DNA of 64,000 nt, from contig NZ_PJBC01000066.1 of the NCBI RefSeq assembly GCF_002836515.1, forward strand, positions 1 to 64,000, in the 5' to 3' direction. The DNA is from Pseudomonas sp. Choline-02u-1 (lineage in GTDB: Bacteria > Pseudomonadota > Gammaproteobacteria > Pseudomonadales > Pseudomonadaceae). How positions within the stretch are numbered: position 1 is the stretch's first letter; each line of letters starts with the position of its first letter. Positions 33,108 to 41,224 of this stretch are shown here, one piece after another. Below the pieces are notes generated by a model that was given only the letters and a program-made list of their open reading frames with translations, did not search any database and was not told the DNA's origin. The translations under genes and the position numbers were made by a program.

Positions 33108-34349
33108 TCATGCGCGCTTACCGAAGTGTCCCTGAACCACAACACCGCCCGCGAGACCGTCGAGGTAGTTCGCATACCATTGCATCATCACTGTGCGCTG
33201 CGGCAGATACTTGGCTTTGTTGTAAACGCCAGCGACGCCAGGCTTCTTGTGGGAGAGTTGGGCCTCGATGTGGTTCTCGTCGAACCCGTTTTCATTGAGG
33301 ACGGTCGACGCGATGTGTCGGAACCCGTGCCCGGTCTGGCGACCCTCATACCCCATTCGCCGAAGTGCCATCAGGAACACCGTATCGCTGCGGGGTTTCG
33401 TGCGGTCGCTGCGGCCGGGGAACAGCAGGGGATTGCCGCCGGTGTACTGGCGCAGTTCTTCCAGCGCCTCGATTGCCTGAGTCGACAGGGGCACCAGATG
33501 CTCCAGCCCTTTTTTCCGCCCCTTGCGATTCACCGGGACGGTCCAGATCTTTTTATCGAGGTCGAACTCTGACCACTCCGCCTCGCGCAGCTCGCTGGGG
33601 CGCACGGCAAAAAGGCTCAGCAAGCGCAGGCCGAGGCGGACATCGTGGGCATGTGGATATGCGGCAATCGCGCGGATCAGGCCGGGCAACTCGTCTTGCG
33701 TTACGTGGGCGTAGTTCTCGGCCTTGCCTGACTGGAGATACTTCTGCAGGCCTTCCAGCGGATTGTGCGTCGCGCGACCGGTAACCCGGGCCAAGTCGTA
33801 AACGTCGCGGCAGTAGGAGCGAACCCGGCTCATTTGCTCAAGGATTCCTTTCTGCTCCATGCCGCGCAGGAACTCCATCCATTCGAGTGGGGTGATATCC
33901 ACGAACTGGCGCTTGCCGAACACAGGGAAGACATGACGCTCCAGGGCGCCGATGATCCGCTTCGCTGTTCCGGCATCCCAATTGGTCAGGCGTGACGCGT
34001 ACCACTCCCGCGCCAATGGCTCGAACATCTCGCCGGCGATATCCCGATCTGCCTTTTTGCGAGCCTGTTTCGTGACGATAGGGTTTTTGCCGTCGGCGGC
34101 ATCGGTGCGTAGTTCGGCAGCTTTCTGCCTGGCGGCCGATCCGCTCACCTCTGGGTAACCGCCGAGCCCGAGCCACGACCATTTGCCGTCTGGCTTCTTG
34201 TAACGGAGCTGCCAAGACTTTTGCCCGTCAGGCTTCACGCGAAAATAAAGGCCGCTCCCGTCGAGCTCGCGATACTCCTTGGCGTCAGGCTCAAGGCCGG
34301 CCAATGCGGTATCGGAAAGGGGGCGACGTTTTATCTCGGAGCGCTTCAT
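33108..34349 (-). CDS. int: P4-type tyrosine integrase
   Basis: A 413-aa site-specific recombinase. An N-terminal arm-binding domain of the DUF4102 type (about 10-100, with GSGLYFRVKPDGQKSWQLRY) is followed by a core-binding domain (about 105-205) and a catalytic domain. Catalytic residues are visible: Arg250 (AVRPSELR), His341 and Arg344 (HGFRH), His367 (LSHKKP) and Tyr376. It catalyses integration and excision at tRNA-Met. Its start lies 170 bp from the tRNA 3' end, with candidate arm sites in between. Confidence 0.95.
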   Translation of the reverse strand: MKRSEIKRRPLSDTALAGLEPDAKEYRELDGSGLYFRVKPDGQKSWQLRYKKPDGKWSWLGLGGYPEVSGSAARQKAAELRTDAADGKNPIVTKQARKKADRDIAGEMFEPLAREWYASRLTNWDAGTAKRIIGALERHVFPVFGKRQFVDITPLEWMEFLRGMEQKGILEQMSRVRSYCRDVYDLARVTGRATHNPLEGLQKYLQSGKAENYAHVTQDELPGLIRAIAAYPHAHDVRLGLRLLSLFAVRPSELREAEWSEFDLDKKIWTVPVNRKGRKKGLEHLVPLSTQAIEALEELRQYTGGNPLLFPGRSDRTKPRSDTVFLMALRRMGYEGRQTGHGFRHIASTVLNENGFDENHIEAQLSHKKPGVAGVYNKAKYLPQRTVMMQWYANYLDGLAGGVVVQGHFGKRA

Positions 34350-34384
34350 TTGGGCTTGTATCCCCTCGGTTCAATTATTTGTCG

Positions 34385-34430
34385 AGGATACACAGAGGGA
34401 TACACGGAGGGAAGGTATAGAGGGATACAG
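34385..34430. promoter_or_regulatory. Probable integrase arm-type sites, right end
   Basis: AGGATACAC at 34385 and GGGATACAC at 34397 (12 bp apart), a third variant GGGATACAG at 34422, and an inverted GTATCCC at 34358. They mirror the pair at the left end. Confidence 0.6.
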
Positions 34431-34450
34431 GGAGAGATAGCCAGAAACAA

Positions 34451-34475
34451 GAAAGCCCGCACTAGGCGGGCTTCT
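34451..34475 (-). terminator. Terminator after tRNA-Met supplied by the island
   Basis: An 8-bp perfect stem AAGCCCGC/GCGGGCTT followed on the minus strand by a T-rich stretch, about 45 bp downstream of the tRNA 3' end. It replaces the original terminator now at 20084-20112. Confidence 0.7.
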
Positions 34476-34514
34476 TGAGGTTGTTTAGAGACTCATAGAG
34501 ACATCTGTAAACAG

Positions 34515-34534
34515 GTACTTGGTGGCTACACAGG
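34515..34534. repeat. attR, 20-bp direct repeat
   Basis: Identical to 20113-20132 and overlapping the 3' end of the intact tRNA-Met gene. Confidence 0.88.
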
Positions 34535-34596
34535 GACTTGAACCCCGGACCCCAGCATTATGAATGCTATGCTCTAACCAACTGAGCTATGTAGCC
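34520..34596 (-). tRNA. tRNA-Met (anticodon CAT)
   Basis: A 77-nt cloverleaf with encoded CCA. The acceptor stem GGCTACA pairs with TGTAGCC, the anticodon CAT is at 34560-34562 (complement), and the T loop is GGTTCAAGT. The GGC start and D arm fit elongator tRNA-Met rather than initiator. It is the integration target of the island. Confidence 0.95.
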
Positions 34597-34710
34597 AAGT
34601 GGCGCGCATTATTCCCCTGAAATGGCAAAGCGTCAAGCGTAAATCCAAAATATTTCTTCTTATTTTCAACCGCTTATCCTCCGCCCCAAAAATCGGGGCC
34701 GGGGAGGGTG

Positions 34711-36768
34711 TCAGCGCAGGCGGAATCTGGCGGTATTGGCGCTCAAGGCTTCGCTGCCCTGGCTCAACGTGTCCGCCGCAATGTTCACCGCCCGTGCGCC
34801 TTCGAGCAAACGAACCGCCGCTTGATCGACTTGCTGGATGTTGCCGCTGACCTCATCGGCGGTGCTCGCCTGCTCCTCAACCGCCGTGGCGATCTGCGCC
34901 AGGGTGTCGGTGACGCTCTGCACGGCGCTGGCAATTTCGCCCAGGCGTTCACCGAGGCCGGTGACGGCGGCGGCATCCGATTGCGCCTGGCCGCAGGCGG
35001 CTTCCATCAGGCTGACTGCTTCGTTGACCGTGGCGCGCAGGCTATCGACGGTGCCGGCGATCTGTGCGGTGGACGACTGGGTGCGTTGTGACAGGCTGCG
35101 CACCTCATCGGCGACCACGGCAAAGCCACGGCCCTGTTCACCGGCACGTGCGGCTTCGATCGCCGCGTTGAGGGCGAGCAGGTTAGTTTGTTCGGCGACG
35201 CCGCGAATGGTGTCGACGACCAGTTGAATCTGCTGGCCTTGTTCACTGACCCGGCCCAATGCTGCGGCTGTGTCGTTCAAACGCTGGTTGAGCTGCTGAA
35301 TGCTCGCCGTGGTGCGCTGGCTGTCGCGGCTGCTGTCGGCGGCAATGCGCCGAGTGTGCTGGGCGCTGCCAGAGGCTTGTTCGCAGCTCTGTGCGACGCC
35401 TTGCGAGGTAGCGGCCAGTTGCGTGGCCGCTGCGGCGATCTGGCTGATCTGCAATTGCTGCGCCTCGACTTCGCTGAGCGCACCGCTGGAATGGTCGTTG
35501 AGGCTGCGCACGGCGTTGCTCAGTTGCGAGGTCTCGTGATCGACACCGAGCATGCTGCTGCGCAGTTGCACCACGGCGACGTTGAGCGCGGTGCTGATCG
35601 CTGCCAGCTCATCGCGCCCCACCACTGGCACTTGCAGGCTCAGGTTACCGTCGCGCAAGGCCTCAGCGAGCAAGGTGATGCCGCTGGCACTGCGGCGGAT
35701 CGAGGCTTGCAGGCAGATGAACAGATACATCGCCGCGAGCAGCAGGCAACCGAAGATGGCTGCGACGAGGATGAACTGACGGATCGCTGAGCTGTGGTAG
35801 GCGTCGAGGCGCTGATCCAGCGAAACCAGCGACTGCTGGCGCAGGGCGGCGAGGTCGCTCAGCAGGGCATCAAGATTGCGTTCGAAGTCGTCCGGTTTGA
35901 GCGTGATGCTGCCGCCGAACACGCCGTCGTCGAGTACCTTCAGGCCGCTATCGAGACGTTTCAGGCTGTCATGGTATTGGCTGGCCCAGCTCTGCTGATC
36001 TTTCGGCAGGCGTGCTTCGAGCAGCGTGGCGGTTTTGACCAGTTGCTCGCGGGCGTCGCCGATGCGGCTGCGCAGGTCGCGCAACTGCAAGCGACTCTGC
36101 AGCGTGAACTGGCCGGAGACCACCGAGGCCTGGCCGACCGCGGCGAGACGGCCAACCCGCTCGATCAGGTCTGGCGCGTGTTGGGTGGAAATCTGCGTCA
36201 GCAGGTAGGTTTCCAGCCATGGCGCGAGGGTCAGGCGATTGTCCATGACGATCTGCTCGCGCAACGCTTGAAGGGCGCTCAGAGCGTTGGTGAAGCGGTC
36301 GTAGCCGTCCGGCCACCAACCGACGCTGCTCAGGCTTTTCGAGTCGAGGCTGTTGAGCGCGGTTTGCAGCGCTTGATAGCGCGTCAGCGTCTCGCCTTCG
36401 GCTCCTTCTTTTTTCAGTGCCGTGCCCAGGTCCGTGGTGGCTTGCAGCACGGCAGGTTGCACGGCGTCGAAGGCGGCCATGGCCGCCAGGGTGGCTGGCG
36501 TCGGTTGCCGGTTGGTTTCCGTGGCGCGCCAGCGGGCGGCACGGTCGCGTTGCGCGGCGAGCAGGTTGTCCAGCGCATCGAGCGCCAGCAACTGACGCAC
36601 GCCGGCGCGTTCGCCGGCAATCAGATTGAGTTTTTCGCGATAGTCCTGGCCGATCATCAACAGGCTACCGGCCAACGGCAGAATGAACAGCAGAAACAAC
36701 AATTGGAATTTACGTGCGAAGCCAAATCGCCCCAGCAATTTGATTCCCGGCGAAAGAAAAGCCTGCAT
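34711..36768 (-). CDS. Transmembrane methyl-accepting chemotaxis protein
   Basis: A 685-aa chemoreceptor. TM1 at about 21-39, a periplasmic helical sensor domain of about 290 residues (about 40-330), TM2 at 332-353, a HAMP domain (about 355-410) and a signalling domain with the tip NLLALNAAIEAARAGEQGRG at about 540-560. The periplasmic part is nearly all helical, of the four-helix or helical-bimodular type; the ligand is unknown. I take the ATG at 36768, which places TM1 at the usual distance from the N-terminus; the frame runs to 36984 through Arg-rich sequence that is unlikely to be translated. Confidence 0.92.
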   Translation of the reverse strand: MQAFLSPGIKLLGRFGFARKFQLLFLLFILPLAGSLLMIGQDYREKLNLIAGERAGVRQLLALDALDNLLAAQRDRAARWRATETNRQPTPATLAAMAAFDAVQPAVLQATTDLGTALKKEGAEGETLTRYQALQTALNSLDSKSLSSVGWWPDGYDRFTNALSALQALREQIVMDNRLTLAPWLETYLLTQISTQHAPDLIERVGRLAAVGQASVVSGQFTLQSRLQLRDLRSRIGDAREQLVKTATLLEARLPKDQQSWASQYHDSLKRLDSGLKVLDDGVFGGSITLKPDDFERNLDALLSDLAALRQQSLVSLDQRLDAYHSSAIRQFILVAAIFGCLLLAAMYLFICLQASIRRSASGITLLAEALRDGNLSLQVPVVGRDELAAISTALNVAVVQLRSSMLGVDHETSQLSNAVRSLNDHSSGALSEVEAQQLQISQIAAAATQLAATSQGVAQSCEQASGSAQHTRRIAADSSRDSQRTTASIQQLNQRLNDTAAALGRVSEQGQQIQLVVDTIRGVAEQTNLLALNAAIEAARAGEQGRGFAVVADEVRSLSQRTQSSTAQIAGTVDSLRATVNEAVSLMEAACGQAQSDAAAVTGLGERLGEIASAVQSVTDTLAQIATAVEEQASTADEVSGNIQQVDQAAVRLLEGARAVNIAADTLSQGSEALSANTARFRLR

Positions 36769-37204
36769 GCCCCATGACTCCCCTGGACACCACGCACCAT
36801 TGGCGTGCATCGCAGTCGTTCGACCTTGATGTTGTGCCCTGCTAAAAGGCCTCGAAAGTTCACTCTTGCCCGCTCTGTAGGCCGGCTCTGTAGCGAAACT
36901 TCCCATTGTCGAGCGCCTTTGTAAGGCGATCGTGTTCAAGGGCAGAAGCAAGGCAAGATTCAGACCATGGCGTTGCGCTATCACCTTTCTGCCAGTGCCC
37001 CCGTGTAGGAGCTGCCGAAGGCTGCGATCTTTTGATCTTGTTCTTGAAAGTCAAAGTCAAAAGATCGCAGCCTTCGGCAGCTCCTACACTGGGATCAGCC
37101 TTCGATAACTTAGTTAGCTGGCTAAGGGGATAGCGCGAGCGCACCGAAAAATGGCACATTGACGCACCTGCCTGCGGGCATCCCTCTGCTGTCCGGAAAT
37201 TTCC
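36769..37204. other. Intergenic region with a REP element
   Basis: Divergent 436-bp gap between the chemoreceptor and the Fsr-type exporter genes. Besides the REP palindrome at 37004-37088 I see no gene, RNA or convincing promoter. Confidence 0.6.
37004..37088. repeat. REP-type palindromic element (TGTAGGAGCTGCCGAAGG family)
   Basis: Perfect inverted arms of 26 bp, the same arms as at 10027-10116, with a shorter and different centre. Confidence 0.85.
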
Positions 37205-38422
37205 ATGGCTATCAGCAATGTTCAGACCGCCGCTGCCTCGGCGACCGCTGCGCCCCAAAGCAGCCCACTGGTGATGCGCATCATCGGCGCGGTGGCGCTG
37301 GCGCATTTGATCAACGACCTGATCCAGTCGGTGCTGCCGTCGATCTACCCAATGCTCAAGGCCAGCTATGGCCTGACGTTTACCCAGGTCGGCCTGATTA
37401 CCTTGACCTTCCAGTTGACCGCGTCGCTGTTGCAGCCGTGGGTCGGTTATCACACTGATCGCCACCCCAAACCGTGGCTGCTGCCGGCGGGCACGGTGTG
37501 TACCCTGATCGGCATTCTGATGATGTCTGTGGTGGGCAGCTTCCCGCTGATTCTGCTGGCAGCGGCGCTGATCGGTATTGGCTCGTCGACCTTTCACCCG
37601 GAAGCCTCGCGTGTTGCGCGGCTGGCCTCGGGTGGGCGCTTTGGTCTGGCGCAATCGACGTTTCAGGTCGGCGGCAACGCCGGTTCCGCGTTCGGCCCGC
37701 TGCTGGCGGCGGCGATCATCATCCCGTTCGGCCAAGGCAACGTGGCGTGGTTTGGCCTGTTCGCGGTGTTTGCGCTGTTCGTGCTGTACCGCATCAGCCG
37801 CTGGTACGCCAATCACCTCAACCTGTTCAAACTCAAGGCCGGCCAGGCTGCGACGCACGGCTTGTCGAAGGGCAGGGTGACCAGTGCGCTGGTGGTGCTC
37901 GGTCTGCTGGTGTTCTCCAAATACTTTTACATGGCCAGCTTCACCAGCTACTTCACCTTCTACCTGATCGAGAAGTTCGACCTGTCGGTGGCCAGCTCGC
38001 AATTGCATCTGTTCCTGTTCTTGGGTGCAGTGGCGGCGGGAACATTCTTCGGCGGGCCGATTGGCGACAAGATCGGGCGTAAGGCAGTCATCTGGTTTTC
38101 CATCCTCGGCGTCGCGCCGTTCACTTTGATCCTGCCGCATGTCGATCTGTTCTGGACCAGCATTCTCAGCGTGGTCATCGGCTTTATCTTGGCCTCGGCA
38201 TTCTCGGCGATCGTGGTCTACGCGCAGGAGCTTGTGCCGGGCAATGTCGGGATGATCGCCGGGATTTTCTTCGGTTTGATGTTCGGTTTCGGCGGGATTG
38301 GCGCGGCGCTGCTCGGGCATCTGGCGGATGTGCACGGGATTGAGTACGTGTATTTCCTGTGCTCGTTCCTGCCGTTGTTTGGCGTGTTGGCGATCTTTCT
38401 CCCGCGTACCAGAAAGACCTGA
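37205..38422 (+). CDS. Fosmidomycin-resistance-type MFS exporter
   Basis: A 405-aa major facilitator protein with about twelve helices, resembling E. coli Fsr. Matching blocks: AHLINDLIQSVLPSIYPMLK (about 33-52), PWVGYHTDRHPKP (about 78-90), GSSTFHPEASRVAR (about 125-138) and GPIGDKIGRKAV (about 280-291). Fsr relatives export fosmidomycin or small aromatic compounds; the natural substrate here is unknown. It is a single gene ending before a REP element and the ychF terminator. Confidence 0.9.
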   Translation: MAISNVQTAAASATAAPQSSPLVMRIIGAVALAHLINDLIQSVLPSIYPMLKASYGLTFTQVGLITLTFQLTASLLQPWVGYHTDRHPKPWLLPAGTVCTLIGILMMSVVGSFPLILLAAALIGIGSSTFHPEASRVARLASGGRFGLAQSTFQVGGNAGSAFGPLLAAAIIIPFGQGNVAWFGLFAVFALFVLYRISRWYANHLNLFKLKAGQAATHGLSKGRVTSALVVLGLLVFSKYFYMASFTSYFTFYLIEKFDLSVASSQLHLFLFLGAVAAGTFFGGPIGDKIGRKAVIWFSILGVAPFTLILPHVDLFWTSILSVVIGFILASAFSAIVVYAQELVPGNVGMIAGIFFGLMFGFGGIGAALLGHLADVHGIEYVYFLCSFLPLFGVLAIFLPRTRKT

Positions 38423-38442
38423 TCCCACACTATCCAGTCCCC

Positions 38443-38531
38443 GGTGGGAGCGGGCTTGCTCGCGAAGGCGTCGTGTCAGTCGACGAATGTTTTGCTGATA
38501 CACCGCATTCGCGAGCAAGCCCGCTCCCACA
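38443..38531. repeat. REP palindrome pair (GGGAGCGGGCTTGCTCGC family)
   Basis: Inverted arms GTGGGAGCGGGCTTGCTCGC and complement around a unique centre, between the convergent exporter and ychF genes. Confidence 0.87.
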
Positions 38532-38554
38532 GATACAGTGTCAGATCGCAGGCA

Positions 38555-38585
38555 CAAAAAAGCCGCGAATCAAACGCGGCTTTTT
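38555..38585 (-). terminator. Rho-independent terminator after ychF
   Basis: Stem GCCGCG/CGCGGC flanked by A and T runs that extend the pairing, immediately downstream of the ychF stop on the minus strand. It can work in both directions. Confidence 0.85.
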
Positions 38586-38601
38586 CATGTATGGCTGTTG
38601 C

Positions 38602-39702
38602 TTAGACGTTGAAGCGGAAGTGCATCACGTCGCCGTCCTTGACGATGTATTCCTTGCCTTCCAGACGCCATTTGCCAGCTTCCTTGGCACCGGCTTCGCC
38701 CTTGTACTGGATGAAGTCGTTGTAGGCGATCACTTCGGCGCGGATGAAGCCTTTTTCGAAGTCGGTGTGGATCACGCCAGCAGCCTGTGGTGCGGTGGCT
38801 CCGACCTTGACGGTCCAGGCGCGGACTTCTTCGACACCAGCGGTGAAGTAGGTCTGCAGGTGCAGCATTTCATAGCCGGCGCGAATCACGCGGTTCAAAC
38901 CAGGCTCTTCCAGGCCCAAGGCCTCGAGGAACATGTCTTTTTCTTCGCCGTCGTCGAGCTCGGCGATTTCCGCTTCGATCTTGTTGCAGACAGGAACGAC
39001 CATGGCGCCTTCTTCTTCGGCAATGGCCTTGACCACGTCCAGGTGCGGGTTGTTGTCGAAGCCGTCTTCGGCAACGTTGGCAATGTACATGACCGGTTTG
39101 GTGGTCAGCAGGTGGAAGCCCTTGATCACGGCTTTTTCATCCGCGCTCATGTTCTTCATCAGGCTGCGCGCCGGCTTGGCTTCGGTGAAGTGCGCGATCA
39201 ATTGCTCAAGCAGCGCCTTCTGAACCACAGCGTCCTTGTCACCGCCCTTGGCGTTGCGCGCGACTTTCTGCAGTTGCTTCTCGCAGCTGTCGAGGTCGGC
39301 GAAGATCAGTTCCAGGTCGATGATTTCGATGTCGCGCTTGGGGTCGACGCTGTTGGAAACGTGAATCACGTTTTCATCTTCAAAGCAGCGCACCACGTGA
39401 GCGATGGCGTCGGTTTCGCGGATGTTGGCCAGGAACTTGTTGCCCAGGCCTTCACCTTTCGAGGCACCAGCGACGAGGCCGGCGATGTCGACGAATTCCA
39501 TGGTGGTCGGCAGGATGCGCTTGGGATTGACGATGGCCGCCAGTGCGTCCAGACGCGGGTCCGGCATCGGCACGATGCCGCTGTTCGGCTCGATGGTGCA
39601 GAAGGGGAAGTTCTCGGCCGCGATACCGGATTTGGTCAGGGCGTTGAACAGGGTGGACTTGCCGACGTTAGGCAGGCCGACGATGCCGCAATTGAATCCC
39701 AT
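38602..39702 (-). CDS. ychF: YchF (redox-regulated P-loop ATPase)
   Basis: A 366-aa universally conserved Obg-family protein that hydrolyses ATP more readily than GTP and binds ribosomes. P-loop GLPNVGKST at residues 9-17; the NKIEAE block replaces the usual NKxD; a coiled-coil insert and a C-terminal TGS domain complete it (about 280-366, ending KDGDVMHFRFNV). It is last in the lolB-ispE-tRNA-prs-rplY-pth-ychF series, 22 nt after pth. Confidence 0.97.
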   Translation of the reverse strand: MGFNCGIVGLPNVGKSTLFNALTKSGIAAENFPFCTIEPNSGIVPMPDPRLDALAAIVNPKRILPTTMEFVDIAGLVAGASKGEGLGNKFLANIRETDAIAHVVRCFEDENVIHVSNSVDPKRDIEIIDLELIFADLDSCEKQLQKVARNAKGGDKDAVVQKALLEQLIAHFTEAKPARSLMKNMSADEKAVIKGFHLLTTKPVMYIANVAEDGFDNNPHLDVVKAIAEEEGAMVVPVCNKIEAEIAELDDGEEKDMFLEALGLEEPGLNRVIRAGYEMLHLQTYFTAGVEEVRAWTVKVGATAPQAAGVIHTDFEKGFIRAEVIAYNDFIQYKGEAGAKEAGKWRLEGKEYIVKDGDVMHFRFNV

Positions 39703-39724
39703 GGTGTTTCCCCTCGGGTAAAAG

Positions 39725-40309
39725 TCAGGCCTTCTGGCTGTGCAGGTTTTTCATCGCGCGGTTCCATTCCCCGGCGAGGATATCCGGCAGCACGCCGAGG
39801 GCAAAGTCGATGCTGGCATCGAGTTTTTCCTGTTCGGCGCGTGGCGCACGACCCAGGACGAAATTTGAAACCATACTGGCAACGCCCGGGTGGCCGATGC
39901 CAAGCCGCAGACGGTAGAACGTATTCTGATTGCCCAGTTGCGCAATGATGTCGCGCAACCCGTTGTGACCGCCATGGCCGCCGCCCTGCTTGAGCTTGGC
40001 AACGCCCGGAGGCAAGTCGAGTTCGTCATGCGCCACGAGGATTTCTTCAGGCTTGATGCGGAAGAAACCGGCGAGTGCCGCCACGGCCTGGCCGCTGCGG
40101 TTCATGTAGGTGGTGGGAATCAGCAGACGAACATCCTGACCCTGATGCGAATAGCGCCCGGTCAGGCCGAAATATTTGCGATCGGCCACAAGATTCACAT
40201 TCTGTGCGTGGGCGATGCGCTCAACAAAAAGGGCCCCTGCGTTATGCCGGGTCTGGTCGTATTCAGCGCCTGGATTTCCCAGGCCAACGATCAGTTTGAT
40301 GGCAGTCAC
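39725..40309 (-). CDS. pth: Peptidyl-tRNA hydrolase
   Basis: A 194-aa enzyme that frees tRNA from prematurely released peptidyl-tRNA. The active site is visible: GLGNPGAEYDQTRHNAG with catalytic His22, Asn12, later YMNRSGQAV and GHGGHNGLRDI. The start is a GTG at 40309 giving the family N-terminus MTAIKLIVGLGNPG, with a GGAAGG-like site upstream; the extra 14 codons to 40351 are not family-like. Confidence 0.96.
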   Translation of the reverse strand: MTAIKLIVGLGNPGAEYDQTRHNAGALFVERIAHAQNVNLVADRKYFGLTGRYSHQGQDVRLLIPTTYMNRSGQAVAALAGFFRIKPEEILVAHDELDLPPGVAKLKQGGGHGGHNGLRDIIAQLGNQNTFYRLRLGIGHPGVASMVSNFVLGRAPRAEQEKLDASIDFALGVLPDILAGEWNRAMKNLHSQKA

Positions 40310-40480
40310 GATAGGGGCCCTTCCTTTGAGTGGTGAATAACATCGCCGCAATCTGTGACAGCGGCGAAAGTGGACGAAAAGTGCTCATTTACCATGGATG
40401 TAAACTCCGCGTTTTCGCCCGCTTTCTCGCTACGTTCCAGTCCGCGATGTTACTTGCTCACTCAGGCTATACAGAGTGAA

Positions 40481-41083
40481 TTACTCTGCTGCGCCTTCTT
40501 CGGTAGGTTCTGCAGCAACACGTGGAGCGTGGACGTTGGCAACAGCCTTGTCATCGCCGTGTGCCAGAGCAACGAACTCAACACCTTTAGGAGCTTTGAG
40601 GTCCGACAGGTGAATGATGGTGCCGATTTCTGCTTTCGACAGGTCGACTTCGATGAACTCAGGCAGATCTTTTGGCAGGCAGGAAACTTCGATCTCGGCA
40701 ACAACGTGCGAAACTTCGCCGCCTTTCTTGACTGGAGCTTCTTCGCCAACAAAGTGTACAGGCACGATGGCGGTCAGTTTCTGGCCGGCAACAACGCGTA
40801 CGAAGTCAGCGTGCATCACGTGGCCTTTGGCCGGGTGACGCTGCAGAGCCTTGATGATGACGTTCTGCTTGGTGCCACCAACGTTCAGCTCGATGATGTG
40901 GCTGTAAGCCGCTTCGTTTTCGAGCAGTTTGGCAACTTCTTTGGCCAGCATGCTGATGGATTCAGGGGCTTTGTCGCCACCGTAAACTACAGCTGGAACC
41001 AGGCTTGCGAGACGACGCAGGCGGCGGCTCGCACCTTTCCCCAGGTCGGAACGCACTTCAGCATTCAGAGTAAAATCGTTCAT
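40481..41083 (-). CDS. rplY: 50S ribosomal protein bL25 (CTC form)
   Basis: A 200-aa, two-domain form of bL25 (general stress protein CTC type), which binds 5S rRNA through its N-terminal domain (about 1-95). The C-terminal TL5-like beta domain runs from about 96 to 190, followed by an acidic tail. The ATG at 41083 has GGAG upstream. It lies between prs and pth, a gene order shared by many gammaproteobacteria. Confidence 0.95.
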   Translation of the reverse strand: MNDFTLNAEVRSDLGKGASRRLRRLASLVPAVVYGGDKAPESISMLAKEVAKLLENEAAYSHIIELNVGGTKQNVIIKALQRHPAKGHVMHADFVRVVAGQKLTAIVPVHFVGEEAPVKKGGEVSHVVAEIEVSCLPKDLPEFIEVDLSKAEIGTIIHLSDLKAPKGVEFVALAHGDDKAVANVHAPRVAAEPTEEGAAE

Positions 41084-41148
41084 TTTGTATCTCCAAAATA
41101 GCCATGACCGAGTGGCGTTTGCGACCAGCGCCGAACACGGTATGGGCA

Positions 41149-41190
41149 AAAAAGCCCCGCCCCGACAGGAATGCCGGGGCGGGGCGCTTT
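41149..41190 (-). terminator. Strong terminator or attenuator between prs and rplY
   Basis: An 11-bp perfect GC stem (GCCCCGCCCCG/CGGGGCGGGGC) with a T-run following on the minus strand, downstream of prs and 66 bp before the rplY start. It should uncouple the two genes at least partly. Confidence 0.8.
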
Positions 41191-41224
41191 TCGTCAACGA
41201 GACATTTCGTGAAGGGCAGGGCCC

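Larger units (their letters stand above)
20113..34534 (-). mobile_element. Integrated 14.4-kb P4-like satellite or integrative element at tRNA-Met
   Basis: Bounded by a 20-bp identical direct repeat that includes the last 15 nt of tRNA-Met(CAT). The integrase gene is next to the intact tRNA. Contents on the minus strand: integrase, AlpA-type regulator, winged-helix protein, Ash-like protein, HNH-like protein, small unknown genes, TOPRIM primase, DUF927 helicase, an iteron origin, then a lambda gpI-like tail gene, a lipoprotein gene and small genes. No capsid, portal, terminase, lysis or conjugation gene is visible. The primase, helicase and iterons resemble the replication module of satellite phage P4. 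Mobility is inferred from these parts. Confidence 0.85.

Noticed and set aside
36860..38557. A 565-codon minus-strand frame over the exporter gene
   Set aside because: Antisense to an MFS gene and running through REP repeats at both ends.
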